DNA from: Paludibacter sp.
GTDB lineage: Bacteria; Bacteroidota; Bacteroidia; Bacteroidales; Paludibacteraceae
Direction of reading: 5' to 3'
DNA: 52,358 nt
Assembly (NCBI GenBank): GCA_028692715.1
Contig: JAQUWU010000022.1
Coordinates: 30,784-83,141 of the forward strand
In this document: in pieces, positions 8,795 through 17,847 of the stretch
Numbering within the stretch: the stretch's first letter is position 1
How the letters are laid out: each line of letters begins with the position of its first letter
Notes under the pieces: model-generated
Database searches by the model: none
Told to the model about the DNA's origin: nothing
What the model saw: only the letters and a program-made list of their open reading frames with translations
Made by a program: the position numbers and the translations under genes

Positions 8795-10288
8795 ATGGCA
8801 GAACAAATGAAAAAACTGGCGAAAGAAACCGCCATTTACGGAGTAAGCAGCATTTTAGGAAAATTTTTGAACTGGTTGCTGGTGCCATTATACACTTATG
8901 TTCTGGAAAGTTCTGCCGAATATGGTATTGTCACCAATCTATATGCTTGGACAGCTTTATTATTAGTCATTTTGACCTACGGAATGGAAACCGGATTCTT
9001 CCGTTTTGCCAATAAAAATAAAGATGATGCCGGTAGAGTTTACAGTACAACATTAATTGCCGTGGGTTTTACTTCGCTGATTTTTGCTGTTTTATGTGTA
9101 TTTTTTTCTTCCGAAATTGGTAGTGCAATTGGTTATACACAACATCCAGAATATATATCCATGTTAGGGATTGTGGTAGCAATGGATGCTTTTGGGTCAA
9201 TTCCTTTTGCTTATTTACGTTATAAAAACCGACCAATAAAATTTGCCGGATTAAAACTGTTAATGATTTTCTCAAATATATTCTTCAATCTATTTTTTCT
9301 TATTATTTGTCCATGGTTGGCTTTAAAAGCTCCCTCGTTGATTGATTGGTTTTATAATCCAAATTATGGTGTAGGCTATGTTTTTGTGGCAAATTTACTT
9401 TCCACAACCTTAGTTACGCTGGCATTAATTCCGGAAGTATTTGTTGTGAAATTCACTTTCGACAAAGTTCTTCTAAAAAAAATGTTACAATATTCATTGC
9501 CATTATTAGTGCTGGGAGTGGCTGGAATTATGAATCAAACATTAGATAAGATTTTATTTCCATTTCTTATGCCGGGCAAAGCAGGTGCCGCCGAACTTGG
9601 TATTTATGGTGCTACATCCAAAATTGCTATGGTGATGCTTATGTTTACACAGGCTTTCCGTTATGCGTATGAACCTTTTATTTTTGCTCAACACAAAGAT
9701 AAAAATAGTCTCGAAGCCTATGCAGATGCGATGAAATTTTTCGTTATTTTTTCGTTATTGATTTTCCTTGGAATGGTATTATATCTTGATATCTTTAAAT
9801 ATATTATCCAACACGATTATTGGGCCGGTTTGAATGTCGTTCCCATTGTATTGTTTTCTTTTATTTTTCAGGGTATCTTTTTTAATTTATCACTTTGGTA
9901 TAAGCTTACAGATAAAACAATGTATGGTGCATGGTTTTCCATTTTGGGAACGGTCATTATTGTTATTGGAAATATTATTCTAGTTCCTCTGTTCAGTTAT
10001 ACCGGATCGGCATGGTCAGCTTTTGTCTGTTATTTAGTTATAATGCTGGTTTCTTACTATTTTGGTCAAAAACATATGCCTATAAAGTACGATTTAAAAA
10101 CGATAGGACTCTATACTGGAATAACAATTGTTTTGTATGTTATCAGTTTGTTTATTGAAACACCTTATAAAATAGTGAATGTAGGTCTCAAAACTATTCT
10201 ATTAATCTCATTTCTTACGCTTCTTGTAAAAAGGGATTTCCCATTGAGAGTGATTCCTATAGTAAATCGCATTTTTAAATCCAAATAG
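8795..10288 (+). CDS. Wzx-type lipid-linked oligosaccharide flippase
   Basis: Multi-pass membrane protein of the MOP/polysaccharide-biosynthesis superfamily, probably moving undecaprenyl-linked glycans across the inner membrane. The N-terminus (ETAIYGVSSILGKFLNWLLVPLYTYVL) is typical, followed by about 12-14 hydrophobic helices over 497 aa. There are no glycosyltransferases nearby, so the glycan (O-antigen, exopolysaccharide or a glycoprotein glycan) is unknown. A ruvB-flippase neighbourhood is, as I recall, common in Bacteroidales, which suggests a core role. Confidence 0.85.
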   Translation: MAEQMKKLAKETAIYGVSSILGKFLNWLLVPLYTYVLESSAEYGIVTNLYAWTALLLVILTYGMETGFFRFANKNKDDAGRVYSTTLIAVGFTSLIFAVLCVFFSSEIGSAIGYTQHPEYISMLGIVVAMDAFGSIPFAYLRYKNRPIKFAGLKLLMIFSNIFFNLFFLIICPWLALKAPSLIDWFYNPNYGVGYVFVANLLSTTLVTLALIPEVFVVKFTFDKVLLKKMLQYSLPLLVLGVAGIMNQTLDKILFPFLMPGKAGAAELGIYGATSKIAMVMLMFTQAFRYAYEPFIFAQHKDKNSLEAYADAMKFFVIFSLLIFLGMVLYLDIFKYIIQHDYWAGLNVVPIVLFSFIFQGIFFNLSLWYKLTDKTMYGAWFSILGTVIIVIGNIILVPLFSYTGSAWSAFVCYLVIMLVSYYFGQKHMPIKYDLKTIGLYTGITIVLYVISLFIETPYKIVNVGLKTILLISFLTLLVKRDFPLRVIPIVNRIFKSK

Positions 10289-10300
10289 TATCAATTATGT

Positions 10301-10343
10301 ATTAAAGCAAGGATCTTACTGACAATAAGACACTTGCTTTAAT
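10301..10343. terminator. Bidirectional terminator hairpin
   Basis: ATTAAAGCAAG (10301-10311) and CTTGCTTTAAT (10333-10343) form a perfect 11-bp stem with a 21-nt loop in the gap between the convergent flippase and iron-exporter genes. U-tracts are weak. Confidence 0.55.
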
Positions 10344-10386
10344 GTATTGCTGAACCGATAGAACCAGCTTATTTTATTATCTGAAA

Positions 10387-11484
10387 TTATTTCATTGCCA
10401 CACCGATTAAATCACCAATACCAAAGGTGATGGCTGCGGCAATCAGACCGAAAATAACTTGACGAAATCCCGAATACCAAACGTTTTTTCCTGTAAATAA
10501 TGTGATAGCTGCACCAATGACAAATAGTCCAATGGCACTTGAAATAACACTAATGATAATGGCGTGAAAGCCTGAGGTGAAGAAGAAGGGTGAAAGAGGA
10601 ATGATGGCACCGATGGTAAAAAGAAAAAATGAATACAATGCCGCTTCAATGGCTGAACCTTGTAATTCTTCAGGATTTATTCCCAGTTCTTCTTTTACTA
10701 ACACTTGATGGGCTTTTGTTTTATCTGTCATGATTTCAGTTGCCATGCTGTATGCCTGATCTTCCGGAATTCCTTTTGCCATATAAATTAAAGCCAGTTC
10801 TTTCATCTCTCCTTCAGGATTTGTTTCTATCTCATCCATTTCTATTGCCATCTGGTTCTCGTATAATTCCTGCGAACTTTTTACCGAAATCCATTCGCCT
10901 AATGCCATCGACAAGGCTCCGGCAAGCAAACCTGCAGTTCCGGCCAACAAAACTCCTTGTCCGCCTGCTGTTGCTCCGGCTACACCCATCACCAAACTGA
11001 AGTTAGATACCAAACCATCATTGCCACCTAACACAGCCGCTCGAATAGCATTTCCACCCACCGATCTGTGTTTCGATTCAAATTTTGCATGTTGTGTGCC
11101 ACTCAGATTTTTATCGTTATCAAGAATAGACCATAAAATTTTTACATGGTTGGTTTCAGACCCTGTAATTTCCATCTTGTTTTTTTTCTTGCTGTTCAGA
11201 ATGGCATTGGATAAACTTTTTTCAGTATCCATCAAAGCACCCAACACATAATCGTAACTAAATATTTTCCCAATAAGGTTCAGCGTTTTTGCCCGCCACG
11301 AAGGTACAATCAGATTTTCGACTGAAATATTCTCTCTCCTAGCAAATGCTTCAGCATGACCTAATTCAATTTCACTCATTTGTCGAAATACATTTGCAAC
11401 GGCATCATCCGATTCGTTTTCGGCTAATCTACGATATAAATAACAGGCATCAATTTCTGTCTGTAAGCTTTTATTATTTCTCAT
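10387..11484 (-). CDS. Ferritin-like/VIT1 fusion, MbfA-type iron exporter
   Basis: A two-domain protein. Residues 1-120 form a ferritin-like four-helix bundle with E10, E40xxH43 and E110xxH113 as di-iron ligand candidates. Residues 145-365 are a CCC1/VIT1-type membrane domain starting AIRAAVLGGNDGLVSNFSLVMG, with five predicted helices and a Met/Glu-rich cytoplasmic loop (ENQMAIEMDEIETNPEGEM). This architecture matches MbfA (erythrin-VIT1) proteins, which in Agrobacterium and Bradyrhizobium export iron and protect against peroxide. Here it likely detoxifies excess ferrous iron at the inner membrane. It starts 9 bp after the tag stop codon, so it is co-transcribed with a DNA-repair glycosylase, a sensible pairing for iron/oxidative stress. 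Confidence 0.88.
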   Translation of the reverse strand: MRNNKSLQTEIDACYLYRRLAENESDDAVANVFRQMSEIELGHAEAFARRENISVENLIVPSWRAKTLNLIGKIFSYDYVLGALMDTEKSLSNAILNSKKKNKMEITGSETNHVKILWSILDNDKNLSGTQHAKFESKHRSVGGNAIRAAVLGGNDGLVSNFSLVMGVAGATAGGQGVLLAGTAGLLAGALSMALGEWISVKSSQELYENQMAIEMDEIETNPEGEMKELALIYMAKGIPEDQAYSMATEIMTDKTKAHQVLVKEELGINPEELQGSAIEAALYSFFLFTIGAIIPLSPFFFTSGFHAIIISVISSAIGLFVIGAAITLFTGKNVWYSGFRQVIFGLIAAAITFGIGDLIGVAMK

Positions 11485-11493
11485 TTTTGTTTT

Positions 11494-12048
11494 TTATTTG
11501 TAATTACATCCTTTCAAATGATCGTTGACCATGCCGGCTGCCTGCATAAAAGCATAACAAATGGTAGAACCTACGAATTTGAATCCACGTATTATCAAAT
11601 CCTTACTCATTGCATCTGACTCGGTTGATTTACAGACTATTTCTGAGTTTTGTATTGGATAATTTATGATTGTTTTTCCATTTGTAAATTGCCATATATA
11701 AGTGTCAAATGTTCCAAACTCTTTTTTGATTTTTTGGAATGCAATAGCATTTGCAACGGTTGCTCTAATTTTTGACTGATTCCGGATAATGGAAGCATCC
11801 AGCATTAATTCTTGTATGCGCGACTCATCGTATTGTGCAATTTCATCCACATCGAAATTGTCGAACGCCCGTCGAAAATTTTCCCGTTTATGCAACACTG
11901 TTCGCCAGCTTAAACCGGCCTGAAAAGCATCAAGCGTCATAAATTCGAATAATTTACGATCATCATGCAAAGGTTTTCCCCATTCAATATCGTGATAGTC
12001 ACGCATCAAAATATCTTCACCCGGCCAGCTGCAATCTTCATTTATCAT
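11494..12048 (-). CDS. tag: DNA-3-methyladenine glycosylase I
   Basis: Base-excision enzyme that removes 3-methyladenine from alkylated DNA. The 184-aa protein carries C6xW8, YHDIEWG (18-24), DDRKLFEF and QAGLSWRTVL, all family hallmarks. The zinc ligands are C6, H19, H177 and C181; the last two lie in NDHLKGC at the C-terminus. First gene of a two-gene operon with the iron exporter. Divergent from the HD-domain gene over 120 bp. Confidence 0.94.
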   Translation of the reverse strand: MINEDCSWPGEDILMRDYHDIEWGKPLHDDRKLFEFMTLDAFQAGLSWRTVLHKRENFRRAFDNFDVDEIAQYDESRIQELMLDASIIRNQSKIRATVANAIAFQKIKKEFGTFDTYIWQFTNGKTIINYPIQNSEIVCKSTESDAMSKDLIIRGFKFVGSTICYAFMQAAGMVNDHLKGCNYK

Positions 12049-12101
12049 GATGAATCATTTTTACAACACACTATCAAAACTCATTCTTCAAAGTTTTGTT
12101 G

Positions 12102-12136
12102 TAATTTTGTATCAATAATTTTAAAATACAAATATA
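12102..12136. promoter_or_regulatory. Divergent -7 boxes for the HD gene and tag
   Basis: On the plus strand TAATTTTG (12102-12109) would serve the HD-domain gene 60 bp downstream. On the minus strand TATATTTG (12129-12136 read in reverse) would serve tag, 81 bp away. Both match TAnnTTTG; the overlapping arrangement suggests the two promoters could interfere with each other. Confidence 0.45.
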
Positions 12137-12168
12137 CGGTTTTTAAATAGTTTTTTTGATTCGAAAAA

Positions 12169-12708
12169 ATGATTCAACCTTTAAAGATTATAGAAAAATA
12201 TTATAGCAAAGGAAGCGAACTCTACAATGTGCTAATAATACATAGCGAACAGGTAAGAGATAAAGCCCTTTCGATTGCAGCAAAACATCCTGAATTACAG
12301 ATAGATTTAAGATTCGTTGAAGAGGCCTCTCTTTTGCACGATATCGGGATTTTTCTGTGCAATGCACCGGCGATTTTCTGCATGGGTACGCATTCGTATA
12401 TTGAACATGGATATTTGGGTTCAGACTTATTACGAATGGAAGGATTGGATAAGCATGCGCTTGTTTGTGAGAGACATACTGGAGTAGGAATAACAAAGGA
12501 AATAATTGAAAAAAACAAATTTCCCCTTCCAAAACGTGACATGATTCCTGTTTCGTTGGAAGAAAAACTGATTTGTTATGCAGATAAGTTTTATTCCAAA
12601 TCTAATTTGGATAACGAACTCAGCATAGAAAAAATCAGAAAACATTTAGGGCATTTTGGAGAGGAAAATGTTCGGATTTTTGATGAATGGCATGGCGTAT
12701 TTGAGTAA
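12169..12708 (+). CDS. HD-domain metal-dependent phosphohydrolase
   Basis: A 179-aa cytoplasmic HD-superfamily hydrolase. Metal ligands fit H25, H57-D58 (in LLHDIG), H80, H103 (in CERHTG) and D139 (in CYADKF). The arrangement resembles the uncharacterised HDIG/YqeK-like predicted hydrolases acting on nucleotides, but the substrate cannot be named. Its stop codon is directly followed by the stop codon of the convergent DUF3078 gene, with no base between them. Confidence 0.82.
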   Translation: MIQPLKIIEKYYSKGSELYNVLIIHSEQVRDKALSIAAKHPELQIDLRFVEEASLLHDIGIFLCNAPAIFCMGTHSYIEHGYLGSDLLRMEGLDKHALVCERHTGVGITKEIIEKNKFPLPKRDMIPVSLEEKLICYADKFYSKSNLDNELSIEKIRKHLGHFGEENVRIFDEWHGVFE

Positions 12709-14217
12709 CTAATCAATCAATTTATACGAGAACCCAAAACTCAAAAGTTCCTTGAATTGAATTCTAGCTTTTTCGCCGTTTGTCATAATTACGGTATTGT
12801 CATATCTTGGATTTATTGATAAACGTGTGGATAAGAATCGATTAACGACAAAGGTACCTACGATTTCCCAATCAACCTCTACTTTTTCATAATTTGTAAA
12901 AAAGGAAAGTTTAGAATCTATTTGAATTTCTCTTACCGGTGAATAGGAAAGAGTAGCTTTAAAGGCACTACCAACTTCACTCAATTTGTTTTCATCCTTT
13001 TTTACACCGAATAAATTTTGATTTACATGAGTAGTGTCATTTACATAAATATACTTATAGGAAAGTGGTGACAAAGCCAACGAAAATATTTTCTTGTATT
13101 TATAATCCAAACCAATACCAACATTCAATCGAACCGGAGTTAAGAATGAGGCTTTCAGGACTTCTGAATTTACAGCTTGATAGTTGTTTAAAAACTGTGT
13201 TGAGAAATCGATAGAGCCACTATAAAACCAATTTCCATTAATTTTGAATCCTAACTTGCTATTAACTTTCAAAATATCATTGTTTGTATTGACGGGTCTC
13301 AAAGCTGTAGAATCATCAACAAAATAGAAGCCCATTCTCCATTCAGCATTGTTTTCAAATTGTATATTTTTTTTGTTGTCATAGTTCATTTGTCCAGTTA
13401 AAACACCCAAAACAGCCATATTGCTGTTACCTCCCTGATACCAGTTTCCGGAAACAAGGTTTTGAGAGAATTGAACCATTCCCTGTGCTTTTTTAGACCA
13501 TGGTGAAACTTTTTCTTTTATAATATTAATTTTGCTGTCATAGGGATTTACCATGTCTTTTTCAACAAATATAATTTTATCTAAATTCAAGCCTTTTATA
13601 TAATTATTTTTATTGCTTTCAGGGTTCGGCAATTGATCAAAAGTAGTACTGTATAAGTTTGCTGCAGTTCGCGAAATTTCATTTCTTGCCTTGTTTCGCA
13701 AATCATAAATTACCTCATCTTCTTTTTTGAGTTGAGGGGTTTTAAACGAAATATCGGCTATCGTTTTTGGTTCATTTCCATAATACAATGTTTTTAAATC
13801 AGCTTTTTTCCAGTTGAAATCAAGCTTGATACCCGTAAAAACTAAATTGATAAAAAAAGGATTGTTTAGAAGAACTAAAGTGTCAACAGGTAGTAATGGC
13901 AATTCGGTTGGAATTTTATAGCTATAAACTAGATTATTTTGAATTTCAGGAATCAAATCATCAAAATTGTTTAGTTCGGGGAGTACTTCTTCAGGAATAT
14001 CTGTAGTAGATTGAATAAATTTTGCTGAATCGGCATTAAATGACATAATGCTATCGGAAACATCAATCGGTTTACTCACAAGTGAGTTCAGAATACTGTC
14101 AATGTCAAAAACCTGGGGTAAGCTGTTTAAATTTATTTGAGGGTCTGAGGGTTGATCGGCAAATAATTTGGTAATTAAGCAGAGTAATAATACTATCAAC
14201 TGTCCTTTAAACTTCAT
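12709..14217 (-). CDS. DUF3078 outer-membrane protein
   Basis: A 502-aa exported protein with a signal peptide (1-20, cleavage near LFA|DQP). Residues 20-235 are a soluble, poorly conserved part. Residues about 240-502 form the DUF3078 region: WSKKAQGMVQFSQNLVSGNWYQGG, alternating aromatic/hydrophobic strands and a final FKELLSFGFSYKLID, consistent with an outer-membrane beta-barrel. The family is restricted to Bacteroidota and has no known function. It converges on the HD gene with no spacer and runs in the same direction as rmuC, 62 bp downstream of it. Confidence 0.8.
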   Translation of the reverse strand: MKFKGQLIVLLLCLITKLFADQPSDPQINLNSLPQVFDIDSILNSLVSKPIDVSDSIMSFNADSAKFIQSTTDIPEEVLPELNNFDDLIPEIQNNLVYSYKIPTELPLLPVDTLVLLNNPFFINLVFTGIKLDFNWKKADLKTLYYGNEPKTIADISFKTPQLKKEDEVIYDLRNKARNEISRTAANLYSTTFDQLPNPESNKNNYIKGLNLDKIIFVEKDMVNPYDSKINIIKEKVSPWSKKAQGMVQFSQNLVSGNWYQGGNSNMAVLGVLTGQMNYDNKKNIQFENNAEWRMGFYFVDDSTALRPVNTNNDILKVNSKLGFKINGNWFYSGSIDFSTQFLNNYQAVNSEVLKASFLTPVRLNVGIGLDYKYKKIFSLALSPLSYKYIYVNDTTHVNQNLFGVKKDENKLSEVGSAFKATLSYSPVREIQIDSKLSFFTNYEKVEVDWEIVGTFVVNRFLSTRLSINPRYDNTVIMTNGEKARIQFKELLSFGFSYKLID

Positions 14218-14279
14218 ATATCCTTACGTTAAAAATGTTTATACTGTTTAGGAAATAAGGAGTAAATGAACGATTCATC

Positions 14280-15617
14280 TCAATTACTATCAAATCCCGA
14301 AGGAAGTACTTTATTCCCTGTTTTTGCTCCTAATTCTTTTATTTTTTCGGCGGTTCGGATAATGTTACCATTTCCGTCTTTCATTTTTTTCATTGCATCA
14401 TCGTACGAATTGGAGGTACGGTCAATATTGACTTTTATTTTCTCCATATCCTCGGCAAATCCAATAAATTTGTCGTACAGTGCACCGCTCAAACGAGCAA
14501 TTTCCTGTGCGTTTTTTGTCTGATTTTCCTGTTTCCAAATGGAAGTAATAGTGCGTAAAGTCGCCAACAAAGTTGTCGGACTAACAATTACAATTTTTCG
14601 TTCCCACGCATAGGCAAACAATTCTCCATCGCCTTGAACTGCTACCGAAAACGAACCTTCTATAGGTAAAAACATCAACACAAAATCAGGTGTGTTGATA
14701 TTCTGTGCGTTTTGATAATTCTTTTCGCTCAACAGTTTTACATGACTTCGCAATGAGTTAATATGTTCTTTCAAAAAAGTAGCTCGTTGCTCATCAATAT
14801 CGGTCGACATTAAACGCTCATAAGCAACTAGTGAAACTTTAGAATCGATTATAATGTGTTTATTATCCGGTAAATGAATAATTACATCTGGTCGTTGAAC
14901 CGTATGATCAGCGCCTTCCACCACTTCTTCGCGTTCGTACTCCTGACCTTTTGTTAACCCGGAACGCTCCAGAACTCTTTCCAGAATTACTTCGCCCCAG
15001 TTTCCCTGTTTTTTGACATCCCCTTTCAACGCTTTCGTCAGGTTATTGGCATCTTCACTCACTTGAGTATTCAGGCGAATGAGTTCTTTCACTTCCTGCC
15101 GCAAACTTATTTTATCCCGCAACTCCTTATCGTAAGCATCATCTACCTTTTTTTCGAAAAGTTGAATACGTTCTTTTAATGGATTCAGAATTTCACCGAT
15201 ATTTTTCAAATTTGACAACGAAAACTCCGCCGATCGCTCTTTAAGGATTTTTGAGGCAATATTTTCAAACTCTGTTGTAAGCCGTTTCTGGAGTGTTTCT
15301 ATTTCTGTTTTATGAGTCTCCAGCTTCTCTGTCAGATTTTCATTTGCGGTTTTCAACGCTGCAACTTCCATGCCACGGTTGTTCGAAAGCTGCATTTGCC
15401 GGGCAAAATCTTCTTGCAAACGCACTAATTCTTCAACTTTTAAACGCAGAGTTTCTTGCACAACCGATTTTTGAGTTTCAGCTTCAGCCAATGATGCCAA
15501 CAATGATTTTTCTTTTGTTTCATAATCTGCCCGTTCAGTGGATTTTTTCCGGTTCGAAAAAAATAATGAAATAAAAAATCCGATGATGAATGCAGCTATG
15601 GCAAGGATATATTCCAT
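14280..15617 (-). CDS. rmuC: DNA recombination protein RmuC
   Basis: A 445-aa protein with one N-terminal transmembrane helix (3-21), a long coiled coil (about 30-190) and the RmuC core (about 195-420). The core shows GNWGEVILERVLE and the PD-(D/E)XK-like strand pair RPDVIIHLPD...HIIIDSKVSL, consistent with a nuclease fold. In E. coli RmuC limits inversion at short inverted repeats and was more recently linked to phage defence and DNA processing. The start MEYILAIAAF is the only good one. Confidence 0.92.
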   Translation of the reverse strand: MEYILAIAAFIIGFFISLFFSNRKKSTERADYETKEKSLLASLAEAETQKSVVQETLRLKVEELVRLQEDFARQMQLSNNRGMEVAALKTANENLTEKLETHKTEIETLQKRLTTEFENIASKILKERSAEFSLSNLKNIGEILNPLKERIQLFEKKVDDAYDKELRDKISLRQEVKELIRLNTQVSEDANNLTKALKGDVKKQGNWGEVILERVLERSGLTKGQEYEREEVVEGADHTVQRPDVIIHLPDNKHIIIDSKVSLVAYERLMSTDIDEQRATFLKEHINSLRSHVKLLSEKNYQNAQNINTPDFVLMFLPIEGSFSVAVQGDGELFAYAWERKIVIVSPTTLLATLRTITSIWKQENQTKNAQEIARLSGALYDKFIGFAEDMEKIKVNIDRTSNSYDDAMKKMKDGNGNIIRTAEKIKELGAKTGNKVLPSGFDSN

Positions 15618-15671
15618 AATATTAAAGATTTTCTTATTAAAAAGAAATGCTAAGTAAAGCGGGGTAAAAAC

Positions 15672-15881
15672 TTAATCGAAAAGTGTTGGATGATCTTCCT
15701 CCATTTTTCGGATAATAGAAAGCATCAGCGTTTCACGAATAAACTTCGATTTGTTTTGGATTTTATATTTAGCGATATAACGATTCAAGGCTTTATTTTC
15801 TTCGTCGTTCAAGGTGAAAATTTGTCGGTGTGTACGCAAGGAGGTACGCTTTGAAGCCGGAGTGAGAGTTTTTTTTGCCAT
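15672..15881 (-). CDS. Small ribbon-helix-helix-like protein
   Basis: A 69-aa basic protein. After a Thr/Lys-rich start, residues 20-55 read HRQIFTLNDEENKALNRYI...NKSKFIRETL, the beta-strand/helix/helix pattern of ribbon-helix-helix DNA-binding proteins. No toxin partner is adjacent, so it need not be an antitoxin. It lies 54 bp upstream of rmuC on the same strand and may be co-transcribed with it. Target and role unknown. Confidence 0.65.
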   Translation of the reverse strand: MAKKTLTPASKRTSLRTHRQIFTLNDEENKALNRYIAKYKIQNKSKFIRETLMLSIIRKMEEDHPTLFD

Positions 15882-15900
15882 ACTTTTACTTTTATCCCTA

Positions 15901-15958
15901 CAAAAATAATATTATCATTTCAATTTTAACGGTATTTTGGCAAAAAACTGTATTTTTG
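15901..15958. promoter_or_regulatory. Divergent -7 boxes for the RHH gene and yraN
   Basis: Minus strand TATTTTTG (15901-15908) lies 20 bp upstream of the RHH-like gene. Plus strand TATTTTTG (15951-15958) lies 50 bp upstream of yraN. Both match TAnnTTTG; -33 boxes are not clear. Confidence 0.45.
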
Positions 15959-16008
15959 TCAATTATAGTTCTTTTTTTAAGTATAATTCTTAACTAATTA
16001 ACCCCTCT

Positions 16009-16395
16009 ATGGCTGAACACAACGATTTAGGCGAATTAGGCGAAAAACGGGCAAAAGAATATCTCGAAGCAAAAGGTTATAAAATTCGTCATACCAATTG
16101 GCATAATACCACCGTGTTTGGTAAAACAGGGAAACTTGAATTGGATATTATTGCTGAAAAAGACAGTTGGCTTATTATTGTCGAAGTGAAAACACGTTCA
16201 ACAGAAACTTTTGAACATCCGGAAGAAGCTATTACACTGCGAAAGATTAAAAACATTGTAAATGCCACTCACGAGTATATTATACAATACGACTGGAACG
16301 GAAACACTCGTTTTGATGTAATATCAGTTATACCCCACGGGCAGGAATTTTATATAGAACATATTGAAGATGCATTTTTGTCTCCGTCAATGTAA
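16009..16395 (+). CDS. yraN: UPF0102 (YraN) endonuclease-like protein
   Basis: A 128-aa member of UPF0102. It begins LGELGEKRAKEYLEAKGY and has the nuclease-like core GKLELDIIA (D46) and IIVEVKTRS (E59, K61), the D-ExK arrangement of restriction-endonuclease-like Holliday-junction resolvase folds. Its cellular role is not firmly established. It stands alone between divergent and downstream promoters, before pyrE. Confidence 0.88.
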   Translation: MAEHNDLGELGEKRAKEYLEAKGYKIRHTNWHNTTVFGKTGKLELDIIAEKDSWLIIVEVKTRSTETFEHPEEAITLRKIKNIVNATHEYIIQYDWNGNTRFDVISVIPHGQEFYIEHIEDAFLSPSM

Positions 16396-16497
16396 AATCC
16401 GTATATTTATTCTATAAAATTTCATTTTGAATTCAAAAACAATTATTTAATGCCATTTCAAAAGCTAAAAAATGTTTTAGAATATCTTTTTTTATGT

Positions 16498-16527
16498 TTT
16501 GATTCTCGACTAGTTTGTGTACTTTTG
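16498..16527 (+). promoter_or_regulatory. pyrE promoter, TTTG-18-TACTTTTG
   Basis: TTTG (16498-16501) and TACTTTTG (16520-16527) are separated by 18 bp, matching the Bacteroidota -33/-7 pair. It lies 66 bp upstream of the pyrE ATG. One of the best promoters in the window. Confidence 0.7.
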
Positions 16528-16593
16528 CAGGCAGATAATTACCCTGTCTAATTCATTGATTATCATTGTTTGGTATATAATAAATTCTTCAAA

Positions 16594-17229
16594 ATGAAAA
16601 CACTAGAAAAAAATGTAGCTGAAAAGCTTCTTAAAATTAAAGCTGTAAAATTACAACCTAATAATCCATTTGTGTGGGCATCGGGTTGGAATTCACCAAT
16701 ATATTGCGATAATCGTAAAACCCTTTCGTATCCTCAAATTCGTAATTATATAAAAATTGAACTTACTCGTTTGATTTTAGAAATGTACCCGGATGTAGAA
16801 GTCATTGCCGGCGTTGCTACAGGAGCAATTGCTCAGGGAGCATTGGTTGCCGACGCTTTGGGATTGCCTTTTGTTTACGTTCGTCCTACTCCGAAAGATC
16901 ACGGTTTAGAGAATCTAATTGAAGGTGATCTTCGTCCAAAACAAAAAGTAGTAGTAATTGAAGATTTGATTTCAACAGGCGGTAGCAGCTTAAAAGCCGT
17001 TGAAGCAATTCGCAAAGATGGTTCTCAGGTGTTGGGAATGTTAGCAATTTTCTCGTATGGTTTTCCTGTAGCTAAACAAAAATTCAAAGCTGCAAAAGTG
17101 AAACTTACTACTTTATGCGATTATGATGCCGTCCTTTCGGAAGCCTTGAGTACTAATTATATTAATTCCGAAGATATTGAAACTTTACAGGAATGGCGCG
17201 AAAGTCCAGCAACCTGGAGAACGGAATAA
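16594..17229 (+). CDS. pyrE: Orotate phosphoribosyltransferase
   Basis: Transfers phosphoribose from PRPP to orotate to give OMP in pyrimidine synthesis. The 211-aa protein has FVWASGWNSPIYCDNR near the N-terminus and the PRPP-binding loop VVVIEDLISTGGSS at 119-132. I start it at the ATG at 16594 (MKTLEKNV); an upstream in-frame TTG at 16570 would add eight residues and lacks support. Downstream are an SRPBCC gene and argH on the same strand. Confidence 0.94.
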   Translation: MKTLEKNVAEKLLKIKAVKLQPNNPFVWASGWNSPIYCDNRKTLSYPQIRNYIKIELTRLILEMYPDVEVIAGVATGAIAQGALVADALGLPFVYVRPTPKDHGLENLIEGDLRPKQKVVVIEDLISTGGSSLKAVEAIRKDGSQVLGMLAIFSYGFPVAKQKFKAAKVKLTTLCDYDAVLSEALSTNYINSEDIETLQEWRESPATWRTE

Positions 17230-17332
17230 ATTTACCATTAAAACAATTGCCATTTACTATTTTATTAAACAAATAAAATTTAATTGGGTTATATATGCTA
17301 AATAGTAAACAATCTAAAAGTAAATTTAATAC

Positions 17333-17755
17333 ATGACGACATACGAAAGCGATATAAAAACCATTTCTTCAAGCGAGGAAGTGGTTTTTGGCATACTTAG
17401 CGACTTGAATAATTTGAAAAGAATTCAGGATAACCCTGAATTGGCAAATAAAGTAAAAGACATTGAATTTGATGCTGATAGTGTTAGTTTCTCTGTTGAA
17501 GGATTTGGTAAAATTGGTTTAAAAGTGATTGAACGTGAGCCGTTTAAAACCATTAAATTTGCCTCGGAGCATGCACCTGTTGAAATAAATGTGTGGATAC
17601 AGTTAAAGCAAGTCGCTGAAAATGACACACGGATGAAATTAACGCTAAAAGCGAAATTACCTGCCATGATAAAAATGATGGTGGATAAAAAGTTGAAAGA
17701 AGGTATCAATAAAGTGGCGGATTTAATTGTAAAAGCATTAACCCCTAACCCTTAA
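17333..17755 (+). CDS. SRPBCC (START-like) family protein
   Basis: A 140-aa cytoplasmic protein with the SRPBCC helix-grip pattern: MTTYESDIKTISSSEEVVFGILSD, a central beta-rich part and a long C-terminal helix (MIKMMVDKKLKEGINKVADLIVKAL). Ligand unknown. It lies 103 bp after pyrE and 129 bp before argH, a neighbourhood I recall from other Bacteroidales. The last residues (LTPNP) and the stop codon are encoded by the left arm of an intergenic repeat (17738-17765), so the original C-terminus was probably different. Confidence 0.8.
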   Translation: MTTYESDIKTISSSEEVVFGILSDLNNLKRIQDNPELANKVKDIEFDADSVSFSVEGFGKIGLKVIEREPFKTIKFASEHAPVEINVWIQLKQVAENDTRMKLTLKAKLPAMIKMMVDKKLKEGINKVADLIVKALTPNP

Positions 17756-17765
17756 AGGGGAATTC
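17738..17765. repeat. CCCCTAACCC/AAAGGGG repeat, left inverted copy
   Basis: ATTAACCCCTAACCC-TTAAAGGGGAATT. Its reverse complement is almost identical to 17848-17875, so the two are inverted copies about 110 bp apart. Between them lies a near-palindrome (CCTTTCTAAAATTAGGAAGG, 17765-17784). The copy contains the SRPBCC stop codon. Confidence 0.75.
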
Positions 17766-17847
17766 CTTTCTAAAATTAGGAAGGCTTTTGATTAAAATTA
17801 AATTTAATACTCTAATTCCGGGTGAATTTAAGATACGAAAGTAACTT

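Noticed and set aside
15672-15881. Antitoxin of a toxin-antitoxin pair
   Set aside because: The ribbon-helix-helix pattern fits, but neighbours are rmuC and yraN; no toxin-like gene is adjacent.
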